A stretch of DNA of 64,000 nucleotides. It comes from Rhodotorula mucilaginosa (taxonomy: Eukaryota > Basidiomycota > Microbotryomycetes > Sporidiobolales > Sporidiobolaceae). Below the pieces are notes generated by a model. It ran no database searches and was not told the DNA's origin. It was given only the letters and a program-made list of their open reading frames with translations. Positions 1 through 11,290 of this stretch are shown here, in pieces (the first letter of the stretch is position 1; every line of letters starts with the position of its first letter). The DNA lies in the NCBI GenBank assembly GCA_034406715.1, contig CP137873.1, positions 744,001 to 808,000 on the forward strand, read 5' to 3'. The position numbers and the translations under genes were made by a program.

Positions 1-1105
<1,105 letters not shown>

Positions 1106-1751
1106 CCTTGTTTCGGGGGATAGTCGTTGAATTAGGGAGCGACAAGTTCAGTTGAGCAAGTCGCCCCTCATGTCGAGCAGGTGCAACTCTACGCTCTCGT
1201 CTTTCCAAACAAACAATCAAGCGATCGGAAATGTATGCAACAATGGGTAGACAATGCAGGCTGGCAAACGAAGAAAGAGAGGGACAAGAGGTATAGTTTT
1301 TCCCCGCAGCAGCAGTACCGCGCGACGGGGTCAAAAGACGCAGAGGGGATAGAATGAAGGTGCGGCACCGAGACTGGCGGTCGCACGGGTGGTAAACGGG
1401 TGCATGAGGGCGGGGAAAGACCGGGCTCTGCCGGGCGCGGGGGATAGTGACCAGAATCCGCGAATGAGCAGAGAGAGGTGCAGCATCTGCGAGGCGGCGT
1501 GGACCATACCCGGAAAAGGCGAGGAAACTGCAGAGAGAAGAAGGAGATGCAAGGAAATGGGAGAAAAGGGGAGTGCGAAAGATGCAAAGCGAGAGTGGGC
1601 AATATGGTCACACGCGAGAGAAAAGGCAAGAGATATGTGGCGCTGGATTGACGGCCTCGAGTCGTCACGGTCAAAGATCTCTTTGCTGGCGGGCAGAGGA
1701 GAGTTTTGCCGGCGCCAACGAGGTTGTGCGGAGGGGCGAACGAGTGGCGAT
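1106..1751. other. Intergenic: CaMK promoter/5' UTR and cyclin 3' UTR
   Basis: No coding region is supported here. Open frames exist on both strands but have no recognisable domain or splice pattern. The stretch lies upstream of the kinase start and downstream of the cyclin stop, both read on the minus strand. Confidence 0.5.
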
Positions 1752-4107
1752 CTAGAGGACGGCCGGGACGGCCTTGAAGACGACCTCGCCCGTCGCCGAG
1801 TCGTAGTACTCGACCGGCCGGTACTCGTTCTCGGCCCACTTGCGCATAGCCGTCGAAGCTTTGAAGAACTGTGCGTTTTTCGAGGTTGAACGATCAGCTT
1901 TGGTCCTGTGAGAGAGAGAGAGGGGGTGGACTGACCTTTTTGGCACCATACTTTTTGACAAAGTTCGGGTGCTCGTGCTCGAAATCGGCCGGGCTCGACT
2001 CGAGCGGGTTCTCGATCTCGCCGTCTCCGGTGGCGTTCGTAGCCCAACGGGTGAGGGACGGCGAAGTACGGACAATGTAGTCGAGCATGAGTTGCGCGGT
2101 CGGCTTTAGCTCCTGCTCCGAGTAGCCGGAGTAGTGCACGAGATTCGGGTCCTGTGAAATCCCTCAACGCGTCGTCAGAACGCTGAAGAACCACGACAAG
2201 CGTACGTGGGGCAGAGGAGAGGAACCGAAACTCACCCAGGCTCCGCTTCCGAGCACCTTGCGCGCGAGCCAGGTGGCAGCAGCGGCGATCAGACTCGGCG
2301 TTGTCGACATGAAGCGGTGGTCGACGATCGAGATCTCCATCAGGTACTTGGCCATGGTGCGCGAGTGGATGTCGTAGCCGTCCGCTTTCGACACGCGGCG
2401 GAGAAAGTTGATCGGGTTGGGGTAAGACAGGTTGAAGCCGATGATGCCGAGGATGTACCGTTCGGCCTTGAGGATCTCTTCGTCCGTGTAGCCGCCGTCG
2501 GTCATGTACAAAAAGTTCTGCACCGAGGGGCAGACCACCTCTTCGTACTTGGCCGCGATGAACAGCGCCGTCACGCCGACGAGTTGGAACTTGACGATCG
2601 ACACGACGCGCACCGACAAGAACCGGTCGATGATGTTGACCGCGAGGAAGATGGTCTCGGGCAAGAGGCGGAACTTGGTGTGGATCTCGACGAGCCAGTC
2701 GACGAGGATGCCGCGCATTTTCCACGTCACCTCGTTCTGCATCGACATGTACTCGGGATCCGGCATCGTCGTGACCTGCACAGAGAGTGCGTGTTAGTGG
2801 CATAATATAGCGGTCGGCACGGATTATGAGGACGCACCTCGAGCTCGCGGAGGTACTGGTAGACCTCGACGACATAAGTCGAGACCATGAGCGGGTCCTC
2901 GTCGTCGCACTCGTCCAAGTCCTCCCACCCTTCGTCCTTGGGTCGACCACCCTCGACCTCGGTCTCCCACTTGCTCATCCTCGGGCCCTCGTGGTCCACG
3001 TCCTCATCCTCGTCCTCGAGCTCATCCTGCAACAACCGCTCGGGCTCGCTCGTCTTTTGCCGCTTGGCGCGCCGCCCTTCCTCCTCCTCGAGGTCGTCGA
3101 GCGCAGCACGTTTCAGCTCGTCGGCCTCGAGTCGTTTCGCAGCCTCGAGCTCTTCGAGGGCGAGGCGGTGTCGAGCCTCGGCTTCCTCGACGCGGCGACG
3201 CGCGAGGCGGACCGCGGCCGGCGTGGGTTTGGGCACGGCAGCCTTGCCGGCAGCAGCAGCAGCACTCGTGCGGGAGAGGGCAGAGTTGACCGCGTCCTTC
3301 TTCGCTGCCAGAGGTCGGCGAGCCGGGGCGGTCGAAGTCGACGCGACGACTTTGCTCGGCCCGGCCGCCGCTCCTTTCCGCATGTTCTTGACTTGCCGCC
3401 CGGTACCCCTCGACGTGGTTGCCTCGTCGTCGATGGCCATGGCGTCCGAGTGCTGCTCGCGCTTGTCCGCTTCAGCCATCTCGGCGACATTCTCCTCCTC
3501 GGCCTCTTCCTTGATCGCGCCGCCCGTCGACGACCGCGTGCGGTACTTTGGCCTCGTCGGGATGTTGGACGAGGTTGCAGCAGCATTGGACGTGTTCGAG
3601 GCCGATGCGGCTCTGACGGTGAGCTTGCTAGGAGCGACCGCGGTGCCGGTTTTACCCTTGCCGCCTCCGTTGGTCACGTCGGCAAAGGCACTGCGCTTCG
3701 GGCGCGCGCCAGCGACAGCGTTGCTCGCAGCAGACTATGCATCGTAAAGAGACCAAGTCAGCGATGCACTACGGTTGCCCGAACTGAACACAACAATCGC
3801 GTCGCGTGCACGGCCGCATGCAGTGACTTTGCGAGATGGAGGAGAAAAAACAGACCTTGTCAGCCAACACGGCCTTGCCGGTCGCGAGGGGCCTGCGAGC
3901 CTGGGTCGAAGTGCCGGCGACAACCTTGGTGGTCGTTGGAGGCTTTACGGCGGCGGACCCGGTCGCGAGAGCGTTGTTGGCGCGACCGGCTGCGGTCGAT
4001 GACATGCGGTTGGCGACATCATTCTCGACGCCTTGGGCGTTGGGGAGCGAGCGCCGCGTCGAACGGCGAGTCTGTTGGGACGGGATCATCGCATAGGGTG
4101 AAGGCAA
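1752..4107 (-). CDS. G2/mitotic B-type cyclin
   Basis: Regulatory subunit of the mitotic cyclin-dependent kinase. Five exons fit by phase: 3856-4107, 2838-3734, 2236-2775, 1936-2151 and 1752-1868, giving 673 residues. The N-terminal half is disordered and charged, with an RRSL tetrapeptide near residue 20 that could serve as a destruction box (RxxL) and the segment RSAFADVTN typical of B cyclins. The cyclin box begins around YVVEVYQYLRELE and runs through MRGILVDWLVEIHTKFRLL, the hallmark of the N-terminal cyclin fold, and AAKYEEV. The C-terminal cyclin fold follows, with WLARKVLGSGAW and LVHYSGYSEQEL. A second in-frame ATG six codons in could also be the start. Whether it is the only mitotic cyclin cannot be told here. 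Confidence 0.93.
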
Positions 4108-5797
4108 GATCCGAGCATGGGCAGCGCGTGTCGGGCGCGGGTGAGAGAAGGCGGAGAAGAAGTCGACGCGGGGACGAGACAGCGTGACCGAAACAAGTTG
4201 AGCGATCCGTCAGTTTTTTCTCGTCGCACCCGAGAGCGCGCTCAAAAGGGACTGCAATACGTACAGCCATATCTGCTGATCACGCGTGTCTAGTCGAATC
4301 CCGGGCTCGTGCCGTGTGAGACGTGGACGAGGGCCGTGTTTGACGGGGTGCGAGGCGAGGCGAAGACGGGCAGGTTCGGTGTTCAGGGATTGCGCACGAC
4401 GAGGCAGAAGTCGAGCGGGCGAGAGGAAGACAAAGGACACCACAGCTTGCACACACACCCAGCTAGTACGGGCTCGCGAGCGAGCTGTGTGGACGACGGC
4501 AAGCGAGAGCACGCTCGAGAGTCGACACGAGAGCGGCCGGCGACAAGCGACACACACCGACACGTCATTTCACCGCACGTGACCCTTTCGAGCGGATGTC
4601 AAAATAAGCGGACGCGTCTTTACATACCTGAACGCTGATGTTAAAACGCATTCACTCACTGCGAGCATCGGGCTCTGCAGCTCTCGTCCACCTGACTCTA
4701 TGGTCTTCTGACAGGCCCTCTGGTCATCGAGAAAAGAGAGACTTACAAAACGATACGCGGCAACAAGGACGCAGCGGATTTGATCTAGAGGCATCAGCAA
4801 GGGATAAGCTGTTACGGCGCAAATGTGCGAAGAAAAGGACCCCTAAAACACCAGGAATGAGGCAGCCTTGGTAACAGAGCAACTGTGACCTGTATACGGT
4901 GGTTATGTAAGACAGTCCACGCCTCTTCGGGCACGAGAAGCACCCGCAATTTCGCTAACGAACTCAGCGCAGCGGCCATCAGTGGCCAACAGGAGCTGCT
5001 CAGCTAAGGCAATATCTGTGTTGGCGAGGACTCGGAGGAGCGGATTGAAGCAAGAACAGGTGTAGGGAGCTGCACCGTCGAAGCCGTTGCCGTAGTATCG
5101 TTCCCGGAGAACGAGCAGCGCGCGCGACTTGCGCGATTGACAAGTGCACACCGTCATAGCTTGGCGACAGCCGTGGCTGACGATCACGTCGCAGTATTCG
5201 TTACTGTAGGAGTCTCGAGGGGCTGCAGGTCTGAGAAAGGTCGCGTGCTGGTGACAGCGTCTGGACGAGGCTGAAAGGTTTCGAGGAGGAGGGAGACCGC
5301 AGCGCTTCGAGCCGAGAAGAGTGGACACGTGTAGCTCGTACCCGCGTATGTGAATGTCACGAGTTTGGACAGATGCGTCAAAAGCTCGAAAGCAACGGTT
5401 CATGTGGAAGCGGTCCAGAAACAGAGACTTGGCGTCGGAGGAAGGCATCGAAGCGAAAAGTCGCGAGAGAGGAGCGAGTATGAGCGTGGCCGGTGAAGCA
5501 AGTGTAGTAGTAGACGGTGATCGTCGTAGCGCTTCTCGGGGGTCGGCGTTGACTTCGGCAGCCTTGACAGCGGGGAACGAAGTCGCAAAGGACCTTCCGG
5601 ATCAACCCGGTCGCCGCGTTGATTGGTGATTCAGAGCTACCCGCGAGAACTCGTTTGCAAGCTTCGATATGTAGTCATGGCGATGTGGGAAGCTGATCGG
5701 AGTGAGGCGGCGGAAGCAGAGCCTGGAGACAAAGAGAGGACCGATCTCTGAGCCTGCTCTTACCGACAACTCCTGCGCAATACGGACCAAAGGAACG
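4108..5797. other. Long intergenic stretch, mostly unassigned
   Basis: It lies between the divergent starts of the cyclin (minus) and mL54 (plus). The first ~500 bases are probably cyclin promoter and 5' UTR. The middle contains the weak gene candidate at 4903-5448. I find no tRNA, no repeat and no known domain. Confidence 0.4.
4903..5448 (-). CDS. Possible gene, unknown product, structure unresolved
   Basis: An open frame of 181 codons starting MPSSDAKSLFLDRFHMNRCF. The frame stays open upstream of this ATG to about 5600 (reading VKAAEVNADPREAL). The C-terminal third is plausible protein, with an alternation of hydrophobic and charged residues (ALLVLRERYYGNGFDGAAPY, LLRVLANTDIALAEQLLL) and several cysteines. 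The middle is Arg/Ser-rich and a second frame (VTFTYAGTSYTCPLFSA) looks equally protein-like, so introns may be involved. No family is recognised. In this GC-rich genome open frames of this size occur by chance. Confidence 0.25.
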   Translation of the reverse strand: MPSSDAKSLFLDRFHMNRCFRAFDASVQTRDIHIRGYELHVSTLLGSKRCGLPPPRNLSASSRRCHQHATFLRPAAPRDSYSNEYCDVIVSHGCRQAMTVCTCQSRKSRALLVLRERYYGNGFDGAAPYTCSCFNPLLRVLANTDIALAEQLLLATDGRCAEFVSEIAGASRARRGVDCLT

Positions 5798-6261
5798 ATG
5801 CAGTGCACTTGCCAAAGACTCGCCAGTGTCCTCCGTCAGCCGACAAGGCGCACCGTGACTCCGTTCTCCACCGTCCGGGCCTTCGCTTCATCGCCGTCGC
5901 CTCGAGCTGCAGCAAGCGCACAGCCGAGCGCAGCAGCAGGTACGTCCAACAAACAGCTTGCAGGCTCTTGGGAATACCAACGATTGATTTTCAAATTGCT
6001 CGCTGCCCAGCCTCGGCCGTCCCTGAATCGTCCTGCCCTCCCGGCACCGTCCTCAAGAACCTCAGCTTTGTCAAGGACGCTGCCGACCCCGTCGCCCTCG
6101 AGGACGACAAGTACCCCGCGTGGGTCTGGACGCTGGCGGAATCGGCACGCAAGGCACCGAAGGAAGGCGCAGACGAGGCGGCCAACTTGAGGAATCAGCG
6201 CAAGGCGCTCAAGGCGGAGCGCAAAGTCAGTATGAAAGCTGCGAACGCGCTCAAGGGTTAG
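5798..6261 (+). CDS. MRPL37: Mitochondrial large-subunit ribosomal protein mL54 (L37 family)
   Basis: Small structural protein of the mitochondrial 54S ribosomal subunit. Two exons, 5798-5939 and 6011-6261 (intron 71 nt, phase 1), give 130 residues. The N-terminus (MQCTCQRLASVLRQPTRRTV) is Arg/Ser/Thr-rich without acidic residues, as expected for a mitochondrial targeting peptide. The second exon carries the family signature: VLKNLSFVKDAADPVALEDDKYPAWVWTL (split here for reading: VLKNLSF, DPVALEDDKYPAWVW), followed by the basic C-terminal helix LRNQRKALKAERKVSMKAAN. The length matches fungal mL54 proteins. The symbol follows the yeast homologue. Confidence 0.85.
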
Positions 6262-6804
6262 AGGGGACGCGGGCTCGGACACTGTATCACTGTACGCAAT
6301 CACACTTCGCATTCGCACCCGCACACGCATGGCAAACTGGTCCGCGAGAATGGTCTTCGTCCCGCCAGATTCTTGTCACTGCAGCCTTCGGCGTTCGCTT
6401 CAGATGTCTACCAATTCTCGTTCTCGCCCGGAACAAACCTCTCAGCCAAGCAACGACTCTATACGCATGCTTCAAGCAGTTCGAAAGGACAAGGAGCACG
6501 TGCTGCGCTTTTCCGCCACAACGGACCGGACTTGCCGCGGCGACGTTCCATTCTTGGACAAATTGCGGTCCTACGAGAGAAGCGGGCCTCCGCAGAGGCT
6601 ATGTCGCGCGACTCGCGGGTCCGACTACGTCCGAGAGGGATGTCTTCCCTTTCGCACCTCGAGGTCCCTTGTTCTCGACCGCTCACGACGGCCAAGGCCC
6701 TTCAGTATACGCTGCTCAGAGGCGCCGACCTCTCAGATCTACGTCTTGCTTCGTGAGCAAGGATCGTGCTTTGACGCGATCGCATCAAACGCGAAACCGA
6801 CGAG
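6262..6804. other. Intergenic
   Basis: No gene is supported. The stretch separates two plus-strand genes and probably holds the mL54 3' UTR and the promoter of the membrane-protein gene. Confidence 0.5.
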
Positions 6805-8654
6805 ATGGCCGTTCTCGTTCCGCCGCCGTTCGCAGGCAACACGGTCCAGTTCGACTCCACTATCGGTCCATTCGTGGGTTCGACAGTTGTATCTGCCACC
6901 GACAGGCGGCAGATCACTGACTACGTGGAGAACAGGTCACTGGGGCTTTTCTTGCTCTCTTCCTGGTGCGTGCAGAAAAGACTTGCCGACCCCTTTCCGC
7001 TCCGACGAACTGATCCCTTGCACGTGTACGCAGCAAGGTATCACGCTATACAATGGTGAGTAGGAGTCTAGGTGGTCCACGTCTCAGAAGCTGACCCGCT
7101 CAGTCGGTAGGCGTCATCTTCTGGCTGAACGCCCAAAAGCAGAAGGAGCCCTGGCTCTGTGCGTTATTGGATAAGCTGCAGCGGCGAACGAGAGAACGCG
7201 GGCTAATGAGTGCATCTGTCCACCAAACGCAGACCGACTTTTCGTCGCGGTCGTGTTGGTCATCGATCTGCTGTCGAGCGCATTCTGCATCCATGTCTGT
7301 TCTTGCTCTCCCGAGCTCGAGCCCCGGGTACTGATGGCGGACCCGTCTGCAGACTATTTACTTTTGGTGTGTCAAAAACTTTATGAGGCCGGCCGTTGTC
7401 GCTCATGCGCCATGGGTGCGTACAACAAGAAGTCTTTCGCCGCTTCGACCTTGCGACCTGATGCGCGCTGCATTTACCGAATTTGCAGTCCTTTGCGGTT
7501 GAGCCGGCTTTGACCGGGCTCATGGCGGCGGTAAGCATCCCACGTTTCATTCAGACAGAGTCCTCGCCCAGGGAACTCACGTTGTTTTCGTTTCTTGAAG
7601 GTCGTTCACATCTTTTACGCTCACCGGGTCGTGGTCCTTGCGGCCGACGATGGCTCGAGTCGGCCGCTCTCCGTCCTCATTACGGTTCTCACACTCGTTC
7701 AGCTTTCATTTGGTGTCGCGGTCAGCGTCAAGATCTTTCACTTTGATCGGTACGTCCGTCTCATCGAGCATTGAGCTTGTGTTCGGCGCGTGACGATTCT
7801 GAAACCCTCCTGCAGAGAGTTTGCGCGATTCAACGGGTGGTTTTGGGGCGCTTGCGTATGGCTGGGAGCAGCCAGCGCAAACGACATCCTGATCTGCGCG
7901 AGCTACATGTACTACCTGAACCGCACCTCGAAGGTGATGGCGGGTCCGTTTGAGCGTTCGAGCCAGGCCGTCATCAAAGTGGCGAGTATCGTCCTCGCAA
8001 CCAACGGCTTGAGCGCGCTCTGCGCAATCGTCAGTCCCAACTTCACTCGGGTCTGCGACAGTAAGGTCGGAAGCGAAGCCCTAACCCGCGATCGACTCCC
8101 CTCGCCAGCTCGCCACCATTCTCTTTGGAGTCTTTCACCGCGCCAACTGGCACATCATCGTCCAACTGACCCTCGCCAAGTTACTCGCCCTCTCGCTCCT
8201 GATCGCCCTGAACGCGCGCACCCTCCTCGCAGACCTGCTCGGCGTCGATCCGTGCATCTTTCAATCGTGCGGTGCGACAAAGCGCTGTCAGGGTTTGTCG
8301 CCGCTTCCCGGCGGCGCAGGTCCCTCCTCCAAAGGGCAGCAGCAGACGACATGGTCGCGGGCTAATGGACCTTATGGTCATGCGGCCGAACGAGGCGGGT
8401 TCGATATGCTTCGTCCGCCAAAGTCGCCCGGACCTTCCATCGTCTTTTCCCCCGACAACATGGTGGTACACGGTGCAAACGGCGACGTGTACCCTTGCAG
8501 TGCCTCGGCTGGTAACAATCACATCGCAGCAAGAGTCTCCTCGAACAGGAACCTGCGGGCGGACTTGCGCTTCCCCTCTCGTCGCGCATCTTACCCCGAG
8601 AGCATCGAATTCGAGGACGAAGTCGAAGGTGACGGAGGTGCTCATTCGCGGTGA
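6805..8654 (+). CDS. Seven-TM integral membrane protein, DUF6534-like
   Basis: Resembles the DUF6534 family, which is abundant and uncharacterised in basidiomycetes. The first exons fit by phase: 6805-6888, a 22-nt exon 7034-7055 (QGITLYNG), then from 7111. Later exons give successive hydrophobic segments: STVQGITLYNGVIFW, LFVAVVLVIDLLSSAFCIH, IYFWCVKNFM, ALTGLMAAVVHIFYAHRVVV, SVLITVLTLVQLSFGVAVSV, FWGACVWLGAASANDILICA with SYMYYLNR, and IIVQLTLAKLLALSLLIALNA. The stretch NRTSKVMAGPFERSSQAVIKVAS matches the conserved loop before TM6 (polar, basic). The C-terminal ~120 residues are hydrophilic and probably cytosolic. The function is unknown. The frame is kept to the stop at 8654. Confidence 0.75.
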
Positions 8655-9302
8655 GCCCACCTTCAATCGCTCCTGCTGCTCCACCATATCATATTGATGC
8701 CTTGTGCACTGCTCCCTCCTTGCCTCCCTCCATATGCAGGGTGGATTCCGTTCAGAGCTCTTCCGAAACCGCGCGACCGCTGGTGTGTCTGGTCTTGTCA
8801 AAGCTCGCTTCACGGAACTAATATATGGTTCTCGGGCACTGCGACTGAAAGCGCAGGAGCTAAGCCCTTCGTGATAATGGGGCTGGCAAAAGGTGAAGTA
8901 TAATAAGTCTTCCTCTGAAGAAGGTCGCTCGCTTCGTCAGGTCCCGGCGCGGAAAGACACGATGCAAGGCTCTTCCTGCCGATCCGGGTCCGTGTAGCTT
9001 CCATCGTCTCTCGCTGTAAGATTCAATAACTTGCATTTCGGGCTTCGCAAAACGGCGAGGGCCAAGCGAGGGCAAAGACGAGAGCGAGAGAGAAGATAGC
9101 GTGAGCAGGTGTATGACCAGCAAGTCACGCAGAGGAGCCATGCGCCAAGGATTTCTGCTAGTTTAGACACAATGATTGATTTCAGATGCTGGGCACTGCG
9201 GAAGGACACAGAATGATTGGGCTGTACGAGCCTGACCGGGGACGGGTCACCACGACGACGACGACGACGACGCGAAAACGTTCACTTCAAGCTCCAGGTC
9301 TT
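8655..9302. other. Intergenic between convergent genes
   Basis: No gene is supported. It holds the 3' flanks of the two convergent genes and a short ACG-triplet microsatellite around 9252-9272. Confidence 0.5.
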
Positions 9303-11076
9303 TCAGGCCGCACCAAGCAGCACCTTCCTCCATCCCTCCTCGTTCCTCTTCCGATTCGCCTCCTTCTCCTCCTCGGTATACCTCCTCGTGACCGGTTCGC
9401 CGCGGCGCTTGATCTCCTTCTCCTTCGAACCCGATACTGAACCCGCCGCCCCTCCTTCTCCGTTCGCTGCTGGTGGTGGCGGTTGATGATGGTAGTTGTT
9501 GTGGAGGGCCTCGACGAAGGAGGCGAGTTCCGGTGTGCGAGATTCGGGTAGCGAGTAGGTGCAGTGGTAGATCGGCTCTTCAGCGGTCGGACTCGGCAGT
9601 CCCTCCGGACCGGAAGCAGGAGCAGAACCGGCCGCGTTGGAGGAAGGCAACGGCTTGATCGAGCTGATCCACCTCGCGACGAACGGTTTCACCTCGACCC
9701 GCGCCCTCTTGTTTAGAGCACCAGCGCCGCCTGCTCCTTCGTCTTCCCCGGCGGCCTCCCACTCGTCGCCTGCCGTGATCGACTTGTTCAACCTGGAGCG
9801 AGATCGCTTGTTGCCGGAATCGGCACCGGCGCCGGCAGATGGTTTCGGAGTCGGACTAGTCGACGAGGAAGAGGACGAGGCGCGACCGACTTGTTTGTTC
9901 AAGAGTCGGTTGATGGTCTCGGTTTTCTAGAGGCGACGGCCGTGAAGGGAAAAATCAGTATGATGGCCACCCTTCCCCAAAGGATAGGAGAGCAGAACCC
10001 CTTCGGAAAAGGGGTCCTGATTCCCCAGCGCAAGAGGAAAGAAACCACCAGAACTGACCTCGTCCTCGAGTTTCTTGTCGGCTTGAGATTTGCGTTTGCG
10101 AGACTTTTCGGCGCGCAGTTGAGCGATTTCGGCTTCGCTCCTCGCTGGCGGGGGCATCTTGGACACGTCTGTTGCGAATTTGACGGGGCGGAGTTTGGGG
10201 AAAAATCAGTTCCACAGTTTCTCTCTCGGTCGACGAGCAGCGATTCTCCAGAACAAGGAGAGAGCAGGAGAACGCACGGTTGGGCAGACTCATGAGTTCG
10301 AGGGCGTCGTCGCCTCCGAGTTCCTTTGCGCGCTGCCTGGCCGTCTTCCTGCCGCCGTACAAGTCACCGGTGCTGCCGCTCATCTCGCTCCCGTTCGAAG
10401 AGTACCCATCGCCGTCGAGGCCCACATCGCCGTCTTGGTCTTGGTCATCGTCGTCGTCGTCGTCGTCGTCGTCATCGTCGAGGAGGTGGTCCACCAACTC
10501 GTCGTCCTCTTCGGACGCGAGTTGGTCCGTGTCGGACGAGAAGGCCGAAGCGGACTGGGTCGCCGAGACCGAGGCGGAGCCGCGCGTACTGCGTTTCGGG
10601 GCGGAGACGCGTGCACTCGCTCGTGGTTTGCGTGCGGTGGTGGTGGTGGAGGTGGAGGAGGTGCGGCGACTCGAGGCGGCTGCGCGGGTGGGTTTCGAGG
10701 TGGACGCGGTTCGACCGTAGTCGCCGTCGTCGGTCAAGAGGTCCGATTCGTCGTCGTCGTCGTCCTCCGAGTCTGTGTGGCGGGTCCCTCTCGTCAACCG
10801 ACGTTCGTCTATATGCGGGTCAGAGAAGGACTGACTGGCTCTGCCCTTTCCCTTCCCCTTGGCTGCGGCAGCCCTCTTGGGTCTCGTCGTCGTCGTCGTC
10901 GTCGTCGGTTGGGGCGGTGGAGTGCCGGCTGACCCCAGCTTGAACTTGATCTTGAGCCCTGCGAGCGGGTTGGCGGCCGAGTGAGAGGGGCGAGGAGGAG
11001 GCGGCGGAGGGCTGCTGCTCGACGCGAGCTGGTCTTCCTGGTCCGAGGGCGTCGGAGAGCGGATGCGAGGCGGCAT
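9303..11076 (-). CDS. IES2: INO80 chromatin-remodelling complex subunit Ies2 (INO80B, PAPA-1 region)
   Basis: Ies2 binds and stimulates the Ino80 ATPase, which slides nucleosomes and exchanges H2A.Z. Three exons are visible. The first codes a long disordered N-terminus with poly-Thr and a run of about 12 Asp, then GGRKTARQRAKELG and LELMSLPN, the start of the conserved region. The next exon (VSKMPPPARSEAEIAQL, RAEKSRKRKSQADKKLEDE) and the last (KTETINRLLNKQVGR) complete the PAPA-1-like helix typical of the family. The C-terminal part (PIYHCTYSLPES, RRYTEEEKEANRKRNEEGW) is less familiar. The Asp run is coded by a perfect GAC/GTC triplet array at about 10442-10478 and may vary in length between strains. 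Confidence 0.82.
10442..10478. repeat. Triplet microsatellite (TCG/GTC) coding poly-Asp in Ies2
   Basis: On the plus strand the sequence is a near-perfect run of TCG/GTC triplets with a single CAT interruption. On the minus strand it is read as consecutive Asp codons of Ies2. Confidence 0.9.
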
Positions 11077-11189
11077 CTCGACCTCTCTATACGGACTATA
11101 CGGGCTACACGCGGGTTAAGTAGAGAGCGAGAGTCTCGAGTCGCAGCTCCACCTCGTTACGCGTTACGTTCGCTTCTCTCGTTCCGCGT

Positions 11190-11208
11190 CACACACACAC
11201 ACACACAC
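11190..11208. repeat. (AC)n dinucleotide microsatellite
   Basis: About nine AC units in the ~215-bp divergent interval between Ies2 (minus) and the glycosyltransferase-like gene (plus). Confidence 0.95.
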
Positions 11209-11290
11209 GCTCAGCTAGAGGGAGAGTACAGTGTGCAGGCTAGTCCGCTACATCCGCCCCTGGTCCGGAGCACTCGAGAGGGCCGGCGCC

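Noticed and set aside
2206-4187. Long plus-strand open frames opposite the cyclin gene
   Set aside because: They are antisense shadows of the well-supported cyclin exons in GC-rich DNA, with Ser/Arg-rich low-complexity translation and no domain.
9245-9272. ACG triplet run as a coding repeat
   Set aside because: It lies outside both neighbouring genes, beyond their stops, so it is treated as an intergenic microsatellite.
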